Assembly: GCF_034347405.1 (NCBI RefSeq)
Contig: NZ_CP133778.1
Coordinates: 2,790,001 to 2,854,000 of the forward strand
Direction: 5' to 3'
Length of the DNA stretch: 64,000 nucleotides
Source of the DNA: Pseudomonas sp. CCC3.1
GTDB taxonomy: Bacteria; Pseudomonadota; Gammaproteobacteria; Pseudomonadales; Pseudomonadaceae
The first letter of the stretch is position 1. Each line of letters opens with the position of its first letter. A program made the position numbers and the translations under genes. Positions 26,615 to 34,343 of the stretch are shown here, in pieces. The notes below the pieces were generated by a model. That model did not search any database and was not told where the DNA came from. It was given only the letters and a program-made list of their open reading frames with translations.

Positions 26615-28165
26615 ATGCCTCTCACGCTGAAGTTGACTCGACGATGGACCGATCGCTACGCGTTGATTGTGCTCAGTGGATTACTTCCCATTGTATTGGG
26701 TGTTTTCATTATTACCTGGCAGGCCCAGCGCTCACTGGAGTTACTCGCCACCGAGACCGCCACCGAGGCAGTTCGCCAGTTTGATTTAATGTTAGACAAT
26801 GCATCCCTTGCTGCCGACGTGGTGTTGCCACTCTCAGGTCAGGATTGCGCCCAGGTTGAATTGGCCTTGCGTGATCAAGTCACGCGGCGGCCCTTCGTGC
26901 GCTCCGTGAACCTGGTCTGGGACAACCAGATTTACTGCACCTCTTTATTTGGCAGCTTTAAAGAAGAAGTCATCCCGGACAACTATGCCGGCGGCGCGTT
27001 GTGGCTGTTACCCGGCAATCCGGTGACCCCAGATGAACCCCTGCTGGTTTACCGGGAACAGGAAGACCATAAAGGAGTGCTGGTGAGTATTTATGGGTTT
27101 CACTTGGTTAACGTGTTGGGACTGATCAACCAGAAAACCCAACTACTGATTCAAGTGGGCAACCGCTGGATTGACCGGTACGGCCAAGTACGCGATACGC
27201 CTCCACCGACCTTTGCGGTGGCGAACGTCATCGTCCCTTCGACTCAATTCCCCTATCAAGTTGTGGCGGGATTTAAGGACGGGGTCATCGTGCGGCATGT
27301 GCTTGACGAATACTCAGGGTTTATCGGCTTACTTGTCTTTTTGGGCCTGATCTCAGCGGCGACGGTTCAGCGCTTGCAAAAACGCTCATCCGCGCCAACC
27401 CAGGAATTACAACGCGGTCTCGACGCCGCAGAGTTTATTCCGTACTTCCAGCCGGTCGTACGCGGTGATACCCAGCAATGGGCCGGCGCTGAGGTACTGA
27501 TGCGCTGGCAACACCCGAAAGAAGGTCTGGTGCGACCTGATTTGTTTATTCCTTTCGCCGAACACTCTGGCCTGATTGTTCCAATGACGCGCTCACTGAT
27601 GCAGCAAACCTCAGCGTTGCTGGCGCCTCACGTCAATAGCATGAGCCCTGGGTTTCATTTGGCTTTTAATATCACCGCCCGCCACTGCCAGGACCTGGAG
27701 TTAATTGAAGACTGCCGACAATTCCTCAACGCCTTTCCCGAGGGGCATATTAATCTTGTGCTTGAGCTGACCGAACGCGAATTGATCATCCCTGACAAAA
27801 CTACCCACACGCTGTTTGCGGCACTGCACGAACTGGGAGTCATGATAGCCATTGATGACTTTGGTACAGGTCACTCAAGCCTGAGTTACTTGCATGATTT
27901 CAACGTCGACTATTTGAAAATCGACCAAAGTTTTGTTGCCATGATCGGCGCCGATGCGCTGTCCATACATATTCTCGACAGCATTATTGAACTCAGCGCC
28001 AAACTGGATTTGGATGTTGTGGCTGAAGGCGTAGAAACAGAGGAACAAAGCCGGTATCTGGTGTCTAAAGGCGTTGACTTTTTACAAGGCTATCTCTTTG
28101 CACGACCACTGACGGCGGAGGACTTCATCAAATCATTAGTGGCGAAGCACGCAAAACCAGACTAA
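26615..28165 (+). CDS. CSS-motif EAL-domain cyclic-di-GMP phosphodiesterase
   Basis: This 516-residue protein has two transmembrane helices (residues about 17-36 and 225-245) flanking a periplasmic domain with the redox-sensitive CSS-type motif (IYCTSLF). The cytoplasmic EAL domain runs from about residue 265. Catalytic positions are retained: AEVLMRW (the EAL motif reads E-V-L), LELTERE, AIDDFGTGHSSL, KIDQSF and AEGVETEEQ. By analogy with PdeC-type enzymes it should hydrolyse c-di-GMP to pGpG, modulated by disulfide formation in the periplasm. AGGA lies six nt before the ATG. No GGDEF domain is present. Confidence 0.9.
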   Translation: MPLTLKLTRRWTDRYALIVLSGLLPIVLGVFIITWQAQRSLELLATETATEAVRQFDLMLDNASLAADVVLPLSGQDCAQVELALRDQVTRRPFVRSVNLVWDNQIYCTSLFGSFKEEVIPDNYAGGALWLLPGNPVTPDEPLLVYREQEDHKGVLVSIYGFHLVNVLGLINQKTQLLIQVGNRWIDRYGQVRDTPPPTFAVANVIVPSTQFPYQVVAGFKDGVIVRHVLDEYSGFIGLLVFLGLISAATVQRLQKRSSAPTQELQRGLDAAEFIPYFQPVVRGDTQQWAGAEVLMRWQHPKEGLVRPDLFIPFAEHSGLIVPMTRSLMQQTSALLAPHVNSMSPGFHLAFNITARHCQDLELIEDCRQFLNAFPEGHINLVLELTERELIIPDKTTHTLFAALHELGVMIAIDDFGTGHSSLSYLHDFNVDYLKIDQSFVAMIGADALSIHILDSIIELSAKLDLDVVAEGVETEEQSRYLVSKGVDFLQGYLFARPLTAEDFIKSLVAKHAKPD

Positions 28166-28344
28166 AAACACTCGGACTGTTGTTCATGTCGGACGAATAT
28201 CGGCTGGCACTGTGGGAATTAACAACTACAATTTTTTTGACCGGTTGAAGACTGTTATTAGTGAGCATCAAGACCTTTTAATTAAGGCTGAACTGTTGGC
28301 TCACGACCCTGTCTACTAGCTGCATGCCACGCCTCATTAATTCA

Positions 28345-28366
28345 CTTCGGCTCCTCTACGCCGAAG
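28345..28366 (+). promoter_or_regulatory. Hairpin in the leader of the mvaV-like gene
   Basis: CTTCGGC (28345-28351) and GCCGAAG (28360-28366) form a perfect 7-bp stem with an 8-nt loop, ending 8 nt before the ribosome binding site of the gene. No T-run follows, so it is more likely a leader structure than a terminator. Confidence 0.4.
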
Positions 28367-28386
28367 CTATGACTGGAGTAATGACT

Positions 28387-28749
28387 TTGTCTAGACTTGC
28401 AGAGTACCGCGCTGCCGAAAAAGCGCTTCAAGCACAACTGGCGCAATTGGAAGCCATGAAAAATGATGCGGGACTAAAAAAGGAAATCGAGTTCGAACAA
28501 AAACTCCAGTCATTGATGAAATCTTATGGCAAAGGCCTGCGCGAGATAGTGGCCATACTTGATCCAAACCCCTCTGCTGCAAAGCATTCGGCGGCTCCGA
28601 AGCAGCAGCGCAAGGCGCGGGTTTTGAAAGTGTATAAAAATCCACACACTGGCGAACTGATTGAAACCAAAGGCGGCAACCACCGTGGCCTTAAGGCATG
28701 GAAAGAACAATACGGCGCGGCCACCGTCGAGTCTTGGCTTCGGACTTAA
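28387..28749 (+). CDS. mvaV: MvaT/MvaV-family H-NS-like xenogeneic silencer
   Basis: This 120-residue protein has an N-terminal coiled-coil oligomerization region (SRLAEYRAAEKALQAQLAQL.., about residues 2-60) and a C-terminal AT-rich DNA-binding domain (VYKNPHTGELIETKGGNH, then LKAWK), both characteristic of MvaT-type proteins. These act like H-NS to silence AT-rich foreign DNA and bridge the chromosome. The N-terminus is more like MvaV than MvaT. I chose the TTG at 28387: the family starts with Met-Ser-Arg-Leu, and GGAG lies eight nt upstream. The ATG at 28381 is only two nt from that site. Confidence 0.88.
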   Translation: MSRLAEYRAAEKALQAQLAQLEAMKNDAGLKKEIEFEQKLQSLMKSYGKGLREIVAILDPNPSAAKHSAAPKQQRKARVLKVYKNPHTGELIETKGGNHRGLKAWKEQYGAATVESWLRT

Positions 28750-28819
28750 TACTTCAGTGTTATAAAGAGCCCTGTTGACTTAAATGGCTACAGTGCAACT
28801 AGCAATGAAATCTAATTGC

Positions 28820-28982
28820 ACAAAGCTTCGTAGGAAAAGTCCGTGGCGGACGACCGGCTAGCCTTTTGAGCTGAAAGGCCGAGCAGGATCAGAATCTTTC
28901 ACAGATTTTTCACACGATGCGTCACAGGATAGAGACTGCTAAAGGATTAGCGCCCCATGCCCGCTTCGGCGGGCTTCTTTTT
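28820..28982 (+). ncRNA. Candidate small RNA with UUCG-loop terminator
   Basis: The 382-bp gap between mvaV and gloA has no ORF, but a run of hairpins: GTCCG-TGG-CGGAC (28839-28851), GCCTTT/AAAGGC (28861-28879) and AATCT-TTCAC-AGATT (28893-28907), then a strong terminator (28959-28982). Four AGGA motifs lie at 28832, 28885, 28926 and 28943. A TTGACT at 28775-28780 could be a -35 element, but I see no good -10 box. It may instead be the 3' end of the mvaV transcript. It matches no sRNA I recognise. Confidence 0.4.
28959..28982 (+). terminator. Strong Rho-independent terminator
   Basis: GCCCGC (28959-28964), a TTCG tetraloop and GCGGGC (28969-28974) are followed by TTCTTTTT. It points to the plus strand, 210 bp beyond the mvaV stop and about 150 bp before gloA. 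Confidence 0.85.
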
Positions 28983-29131
28983 GCCTGGATTTTGTCAACC
29001 CCCCCCATTCTGATCATCAGGGATGCCCTCGGACAAAGGTCTTTTGCCGCAAAACGGGTTTGGCGCAAGCCGTCACATTCCGTATCATTCGCCCATCGAC
29101 CCATTACCCATGCATCACTTTCGGAGGGTTC

Positions 29132-29653
29132 ATGAGCCTGCAAGATCTGAGCAACATCCCTGGCGTTACACCACAACCGGATAGCGCTACCCAAAATTTC
29201 GTCTTTAACCACACCATGCTGCGCGTCAAGGACATCGAGAAATCCCTCGATTTCTACACCCGCGTCCTGGGCTTCTCGCTGGTTGAAAAACGTGACTTCC
29301 CTGAAGCCGAATTCAGCCTGTACTTCCTGGCATTGGTCAACAAGGCACAAATCCCGGCAGACGATGCAGAACGCACGCAATGGATGAAGTCGATTCCCGG
29401 CATCCTTGAGTTGACTCACAACCACGGCACCGAAAACGACCCTGAGTTTGCCTACCACAACGGCAACACTGACCCGCGTGGCTTTGGCCATATCTGCATT
29501 TCCGTGCCCGACATTGTTGCCGCCTGCGAGCGCTTCGAGACTCTGGGCGTAGATTTCCAGAAGCGTCTGACTGACGGCCGCATGAAATCGCTGGCATTCG
29601 TTAAAGACCCTGACGCTTATTGGGTAGAAATCATTCAGCCCACACCGCTGTAA
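29132..29653 (+). CDS. gloA: Lactoylglutathione lyase (glyoxalase I)
   Basis: This 173-residue enzyme isomerizes the methylglyoxal-glutathione hemithioacetal to S-lactoylglutathione. The single vicinal-oxygen-chelate unit holds the metal ligands His (FNHTML), Glu (GILELTHNH), His (FGHICI) and Glu (WVEIIQ). DPDAYWVEI is the family C-terminal signature. GGAGGG lies six nt before the ATG at 29132; upstream in-frame codons are not supported. The length fits the longer, zinc-type glyoxalase I of Pseudomonas. Confidence 0.95.
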   Translation: MSLQDLSNIPGVTPQPDSATQNFVFNHTMLRVKDIEKSLDFYTRVLGFSLVEKRDFPEAEFSLYFLALVNKAQIPADDAERTQWMKSIPGILELTHNHGTENDPEFAYHNGNTDPRGFGHICISVPDIVAACERFETLGVDFQKRLTDGRMKSLAFVKDPDAYWVEIIQPTPL

Positions 29654-29664
29654 AAATCGGGCCC

Positions 29665-29696
29665 AAAAAAAACCCATGATTGCTCATGGGTTTTTT
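29665..29696. terminator. Bidirectional terminator between gloA and ahpF
   Basis: CCCATGA (29673-29679) and TCATGGG (29684-29690) form a perfect 7-bp stem, with eight A residues before it and six T residues after it. It serves both convergent genes. Confidence 0.92.
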
Positions 29697-29708
29697 ATGT
29701 CCGCAGGA

Positions 29709-31271
29709 TTATTCCGGCGCGCTAGAACGGATCAAGTGATCAAAGGCGCTCAGCGAGGCTTTGGCCCCCTCACCTACCGCAATCACAATCTGCTTGTAAG
29801 GCACGGTCGTAACGTCACCAGCAGCAAAGATGCCAGGGATGGACGTTTCACCGCGTGCATCAACAACGATCTCGCCGCGAGGTGAAAGCTCAATCGTGCC
29901 TTTGAGCCAATCAGTGTTAGGCAGCAAGCCAATTTGTACGAAAATCCCTTCCAGCGCGATGTCATGCACCACTTTGGTTTCGCGATTTTCATAACGCAGG
30001 CCATTAACTTTTTGGCCGTCGCCCGTGACTTCGGTGGTCCGTGCGTTGGTAATCACGGTCACGTTAGGCAAGCTGTTGAGCTTGCGCTGCAACACGGCAT
30101 CAGCGCGCAGCTTGGTGTCAAACTCAAGCAGGGTCACGTGTGACACGATACCGGCCAAGTCGATGGCGGCTTCAACACCCGAGTTACCACCTCCGATCAC
30201 GGCAACGCGCTTGCCTTTGAACAGCGGGCCATCACAGTGCGGGCAATACGCCACACCGCGGCTGCGGTATTCCTGCTCACCGGGCACATTCATCTCGCGC
30301 CAGCGGGCACCGGTTGCCAGAATCACAGTCTTGGCTTTCAGCGAAGCGCCGCTGGCGAATTTGACTTCGTGCAGTTCGCCCGCCTTGCCTGGCAGCAACT
30401 TATCGGCACGCTGCAGGTTCATGATGTCGACGTCGTACTGCTTGACGTGCTCTTCCAGCGCTGTAGCCAGTTTTGGCCCTTCAGTTTCCTGAACCGAGAT
30501 GAAGTTCTCGATGGCCATGGTGTCAAGGACCTGCCCGCCAAAACGCTCAGCCGCCACACCGGTACGAATACCTTTACGCGCCGCATAAATTGCAGCGGCC
30601 GCACCGGCAGGACCGCCACCAATGACCAGCACATCAAATGCTTCTTTGGCGTTGATCTTCTCGGCCTGACGCTCAATGGCGCTGGTATCCAGCTTGCCAA
30701 GGATCTCTTCGAGGCCCATGCGGCCCTGGCCAAAGTTAACCCCGTTCAGGTAAACGCTAGGAACCGCCATCACTTGGCGCTCGGTGACTTCGTCCTGGAA
30801 CAGCGCACCATCAATCGCTACATGGCGAATGTTCGGATTAAGTACCGCCATCAGGTTCAGCGCCTGCACCACATCCGGGCAGTTCTGGCATGACAGCGAG
30901 AAGTAGGTCTCGAAGTTGAACTCACCTTTGAGCGAGCGGATTTGTTCAATCACTTCGGGACTGGCTTTCGATGGGTGGCCGCCCACTTGCAGCAAGGCCA
31001 ACACCAGCGATGTAAATTCGTGGCCCATCGGGATACCGGCGAAACGCAGGCTGATATCGCCGCCCGGGCGGTTCAACGAAAACGAAGGCTTGCGCGCATC
31101 GTTGCCGTTATCCAGCAAGGTGATGTGGCTGGACAGACTGGTAATTTCTTTTAACAGGTCATGCATTTCGCGGGATTTCGCACCGTCGTCGAGCGAAGCA
31201 ACGATCTCGATCGGCTGTGTGACCCGCTCCAGGTATGACTTCAACTGAGCTTTTAGATTGGCGTCCAACAT
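29709..31271 (-). CDS. ahpF: Alkyl hydroperoxide reductase subunit F
   Basis: This 520-residue flavoprotein passes electrons from NADH to AhpC. The N-terminal double-thioredoxin domain has the CxxC of SLSCQNC (about residue 130). The FAD and NADH domains (VIGGGPAGAAAA, VIGGGNSGVEAA) bracket the second CxxC in AYCPHCDGPLF, which is the thioredoxin-reductase active site. I chose the ATG at 31271 (MLDANLKAQLKSYL) because AAGGAGAT lies seven nt upstream and the family begins there. It lies downstream of ahpC on the same strand, with a terminator between them. Confidence 0.97.
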   Translation of the reverse strand: MLDANLKAQLKSYLERVTQPIEIVASLDDGAKSREMHDLLKEITSLSSHITLLDNGNDARKPSFSLNRPGGDISLRFAGIPMGHEFTSLVLALLQVGGHPSKASPEVIEQIRSLKGEFNFETYFSLSCQNCPDVVQALNLMAVLNPNIRHVAIDGALFQDEVTERQVMAVPSVYLNGVNFGQGRMGLEEILGKLDTSAIERQAEKINAKEAFDVLVIGGGPAGAAAAIYAARKGIRTGVAAERFGGQVLDTMAIENFISVQETEGPKLATALEEHVKQYDVDIMNLQRADKLLPGKAGELHEVKFASGASLKAKTVILATGARWREMNVPGEQEYRSRGVAYCPHCDGPLFKGKRVAVIGGGNSGVEAAIDLAGIVSHVTLLEFDTKLRADAVLQRKLNSLPNVTVITNARTTEVTGDGQKVNGLRYENRETKVVHDIALEGIFVQIGLLPNTDWLKGTIELSPRGEIVVDARGETSIPGIFAAGDVTTVPYKQIVIAVGEGAKASLSAFDHLIRSSAPE

Positions 31272-31304
31272 ACGGGCGATCTCCTTAAACGATAAATTCT
31301 GTGT

Positions 31305-31339
31305 AAAAAAAACGCCCGAGCGAATGTCGCCCGGGCGTT
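31305..31339 (-). terminator. Intercistronic terminator between ahpC and ahpF
   Basis: On the minus strand, AACGCCCG and CGGGCGTT (complement of 31332-31339 and 31311-31318) form a GC-rich stem followed by a run of T (31305-31312 complement). It lies 61 bp after ahpC and would end most ahpC transcripts, leaving a smaller amount of ahpF mRNA or requiring a separate promoter. Confidence 0.8.
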
Positions 31340-31399
31340 TTGAGGGCGATGCAGCTTGCAACTCAGGTGCGGATCACCGCCCTTGGCTGGTTCACAGAC

Positions 31400-31963
31400 T
31401 TAGATCTTGCCAACCAGGTCCAGCGATGGAGCCAGAGTGGCTTCGCCTTCTTTCCACTTGGCAGGGCACACTTCGCCTGGGTGAGCAGCAACGTATTGAG
31501 CAGCTTTGATTTTGCGCAGCAGCTCGGATGCGTCACGGCCAACGCCGCCGTCGTTCAGTTCAACGATTTTGATCTGACCTTCTGGGTTGATCACGAAAGT
31601 ACCGCGGTCAGCCAGGCCAGCTTCTTCGATCAACACGTCGAAGTTGCGGGAGATGGTCAGCGTAGGGTCGCCGATCATGGTGTACTGGATTTTGCCGATG
31701 GCTGGCGAAGTGTTGTGCCAGGCAGCGTGAGCAAAGTGGGTGTCAGTCGACACGCTGTAGATTTCCACGCCGAGTTTCTTGAACTCTTCGTAGTTGTCGG
31801 CCAGGTCTTCCAGCTCGGTTGGGCAAACGAAGGTGAAGTCAGCTGGGTAGAAGAACACGACAGACCACTTGCCTTTCAGGTCAGCGTCCGACACTTCCAC
31901 GAAGTTGCCGTTTTTGTATGCAGTTGCTTTGAACGGTTTTACTTGGCTGTTGATGATAGGCAT
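31400..31963 (-). CDS. ahpC: Alkyl hydroperoxide reductase subunit C (2-Cys peroxiredoxin)
   Basis: This 187-residue peroxiredoxin reduces H2O2 and organic peroxides. The peroxidatic Cys47 lies in FYPADFTFVCPTEL and the resolving Cys near 166 lies in GEVCPAKW. The C-terminal YF-type helix ends in LVGKI. Length and sequence are those of AhpC. It precedes ahpF on the same strand; an OxyR-like site lies 69 bp upstream of its start codon. Confidence 0.97.
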   Translation of the reverse strand: MPIINSQVKPFKATAYKNGNFVEVSDADLKGKWSVVFFYPADFTFVCPTELEDLADNYEEFKKLGVEIYSVSTDTHFAHAAWHNTSPAIGKIQYTMIGDPTLTISRNFDVLIEEAGLADRGTFVINPEGQIKIVELNDGGVGRDASELLRKIKAAQYVAAHPGEVCPAKWKEGEATLAPSLDLVGKI

Positions 31964-32031
31964 CGTTGACTCTCCGTCAGGGTTGAAAAGTTGATGGGGT
32001 GAATCCTAACAACTCATTTCGTATCTGGCTC

Positions 32032-32068
32032 ATTGGCAAAGCTGATGCTCATGATTGGTTTTGGCTAT
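32032..32068. promoter_or_regulatory. Candidate OxyR binding site upstream of ahpC
   Basis: Read on the minus strand the site is ATAG-N7-CAAT-N7-ATCA-N7-CAAT. This has the exact four-block, 7-bp-spaced layout of the OxyR consensus (ATAG-N7-CTAT twice) with some block mismatches. Its position in front of ahpC fits peroxide induction. Confidence 0.5.
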
Positions 32069-32135
32069 CAGGCGACCCTATATAGAGTCAAAAACCAAAT
32101 ATGGATCATGTGCTCAGCTTTCAAGTTGACCTTGA

Positions 32136-33074
32136 TCAGCTTCCAATGCGTTTTTCAGCGGTGATGCTCATCCCGGCAAACGGGGTGGATTCAACATAGC
32201 GCATGGCTGACTTGATGTCTTTCCAGCCGACGTAATTCATCAGCGACTTCAAGTCCCACCCACTTTGATGCGCCCATGTTGCAAAACCGCGACGAAGCGA
32301 GTGACTGGTGTATTGCTCGGCTGCAATCCCGGCACGTTCCAGCGCCTGGCGCAGTAATGGAATCACGCTATTGGCGTGCAACCCCTCCTCCCCCAGATTG
32401 CCCCAGCGATCGATCCCCCTGAAGACCGGCCCCCGCACCAAGGCCGAGGCATTGACCCACTCAATGTAGGCGCGCACTGGGCACAACCGAAGCAAGGCCG
32501 GGGTTTGAAAGGTTTTACCCAAATTGTCGCGATCACTTTTGCTGCGCGGCAAATACAGGGTAATGCCAGAGCCTGCCACGGCCTGCACGTGCTCGACCTG
32601 CAAACGACACAGCTCGTCACTGCGAAACCCGCGCCAAAACCCGAGCAGGATCAGTGCCGCGTCGCGTCGCGCGCGCAGCAGGCCGGGTTGATCGGCGCTG
32701 GCCTGCGCGGTGTGCGCCTCGCCTTCGAGCCAGTCGATGACTTTTTCCAGGTGCTGCAATTGCAACGGCTCGGCCTGTTTCTCTTGCGCCGGGTGCAGCG
32801 CGCGAATGCCCTTGAACACCTTGCGCACGACAGGCGCCTTGGTCGGATCCGCAAAGCCCTGACTGTTATGCCACTGCGCAATCGCCGACAGACGCAGCTT
32901 GAGCGTGTTGATCGACAGTTGCCCGGCGTGCGCCACCAAATAACGCGCCACGCTGTCGCTGGTCGCGGGCAAGAAGCCGCCCCAGATCACTTCAAAGTGC
33001 TCGATGGCCGCCCGATAGCTGCGGCGGGTGTTGTCGCGGGTCGCGGCGTTTAAGTAGCGATCCAGCTCACTCAT
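32136..33074 (-). CDS. Tyrosine recombinase (phage-integrase family)
   Basis: This 312-residue site-specific recombinase has an N-terminal SAM-like core-binding domain (residues 1-100, TRRSYRAAIEHFEVIW) and a C-terminal catalytic domain. Arg I is in FWRGFRSDEL, the His-x-x-Arg box is in TSHSLRRGFATW, the Trp/His position is in VGWKDIKSA and the nucleophile Tyr is in MRYVES. All catalytic residues are present. It is divergent from the KfrA-like gene with a 178-bp AT-rich gap. No phage, integron or plasmid genes are nearby, so it may be a resident recombinase acting on a chromosomal or plasmid site. Confidence 0.88.
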   Translation of the reverse strand: MSELDRYLNAATRDNTRRSYRAAIEHFEVIWGGFLPATSDSVARYLVAHAGQLSINTLKLRLSAIAQWHNSQGFADPTKAPVVRKVFKGIRALHPAQEKQAEPLQLQHLEKVIDWLEGEAHTAQASADQPGLLRARRDAALILLGFWRGFRSDELCRLQVEHVQAVAGSGITLYLPRSKSDRDNLGKTFQTPALLRLCPVRAYIEWVNASALVRGPVFRGIDRWGNLGEEGLHANSVIPLLRQALERAGIAAEQYTSHSLRRGFATWAHQSGWDLKSLMNYVGWKDIKSAMRYVESTPFAGMSITAEKRIGS

Positions 33075-33136
33075 GCACGGTTCTCTTGATTGGCGTACTG
33101 AAACAGCGCCTAAAAAACAGTTTTAAGGCTCTAGCA

Positions 33137-33236
33137 CGGGATAATACCAGTATATCCCGCATGTAAAATATCAAATAAAGATAAAAAATAAGTGCTAATA
33201 TAGTATGTAATTACAGGGTACATACCACAGTACATA
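33137..33236. promoter_or_regulatory. AT-rich divergent control region with inverted and direct repeats
   Basis: CGGGATA (33137-33143) and TATCCCG (33153-33159) form a 7-bp inverted repeat. GTACATA is repeated at 33218 and 33230, 12 bp apart, and the inverted form TATGTA is at 33204. These sit just before the KfrA-like gene and look like operators, perhaps bound by that protein itself, as KfrA binds its own promoter. Confidence 0.5.
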
Positions 33237-33252
33237 ATCGTAGGAGAAAGCC

Positions 33253-34254
33253 ATGGCTCGTGGCGGCGTAAACAAGGCGGTGGTGCAAATTGCACGCACG
33301 GCAATCCTGGCTCGCGGCGAACACCCCAGCATCGATGCAGTACGTATTGAAATGGGCAATACAGGCTCGAAAACCACGATCCATCGTTACCTGAAAGAGC
33401 TGGACGAAGTCGATTCGCGCCGAGGTGCGCCTCGAGAGCAGATAGGCGAAGAGCTGACCGAATTGGTCGCCCGCCTTGCTCAGCGCCTGCAAGAACAGGC
33501 GCAAGAGCCGATTGATCGCGCTCTTGCGCACTACGAACAGCTCAAAACCGAATGGCAGGATCAGTTGGCCGAAGCGCAACAGACGCAGGTGCAACTCCAG
33601 CAGCAGCTTGAGATTCAGGGCAACGCTTTGAACCAGGAGACGGCCAGCCTGGAATCCACGCGCTCCATGCTGCAAACCGAGCAAACCCGCAACGCTGCAC
33701 TCAATCAGGCGTGCAGCGATTTTGAGCTGCGCCTGAATGACCGCGACGAGCAAATTCGCTCACTGGAAGAAAAACACCTGCACGCCCGCGACGCACTTGA
33801 GCACTACCGCAGCGCCGTCAAAGAGCAGCGCGAGCAGGATCAGCGTCGCCATGAAGGCCAGTTGCAGCAGATACAAATGGAGCTGCGCCAGGCACAGCAA
33901 AGCGCCTTGGTGCGCCAGGATGAAATAACCCAGTTGCACCGCGACAACGAGCGCGTTCTGAGCGAGAGCCGTGCATTGAGCAAAGAACTGAACCAGGCCA
34001 GCGACCAGCAACACAAACTCAGCAACCTCAATGAGCGACTGAGCGCGCAAATAAGCCAGCAGGACAGCGAGCGCACCTTGCTTCAGGAACGCCTGCGCGT
34101 GGCAACGCAAGAAAGTGAGGCGCTGAAGCATGCACACGTACAAGCCCAAGAAGCCAATGCCGCACTGACCTTAAGAGCCATGAAAGCGGAAACCACGTTG
34201 GAAAGCCTCAAGACCATCCCGACGGAGCCCTCGCAAAAAACAGAGGACCTCTAG
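33253..34254 (+). CDS. KfrA-like DNA-binding coiled-coil protein
   Basis: This 333-residue protein has an N-terminal KfrA-type DNA-binding domain (ARGGVNKAVVQIARTAIL, then IHRYLKELDE, residues about 1-60). A very long coiled coil rich in Gln, Glu, Arg and Leu runs from about 60 to 310. KfrA on broad-host plasmids is a nucleoid-like autorepressor that helps segregation. Here it is chromosomal and divergent from a tyrosine recombinase. GGAGAAAG lies just before the ATG. Whether it controls recombinase expression or accessory DNA maintenance cannot be told from sequence. Confidence 0.85.
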   Translation: MARGGVNKAVVQIARTAILARGEHPSIDAVRIEMGNTGSKTTIHRYLKELDEVDSRRGAPREQIGEELTELVARLAQRLQEQAQEPIDRALAHYEQLKTEWQDQLAEAQQTQVQLQQQLEIQGNALNQETASLESTRSMLQTEQTRNAALNQACSDFELRLNDRDEQIRSLEEKHLHARDALEHYRSAVKEQREQDQRRHEGQLQQIQMELRQAQQSALVRQDEITQLHRDNERVLSESRALSKELNQASDQQHKLSNLNERLSAQISQQDSERTLLQERLRVATQESEALKHAHVQAQEANAALTLRAMKAETTLESLKTIPTEPSQKTEDL

Positions 34255-34343
34255 CCAATTACTGCAGCTCCCACCCAAGGCGTCAGCCCAGTTGTGCTTT
34301 AATTGCCGCCTTTTTTCAGTCTCCAGGCTCCAAGGATCTGCCC

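Noticed and set aside
28831..28845. TAGGAAAAGTCC resembling the conserved AGGAAAGTCC core of RNase P RNA
   Set aside because: The surrounding sequence lacks the other conserved RNase P blocks and the region is far too short.
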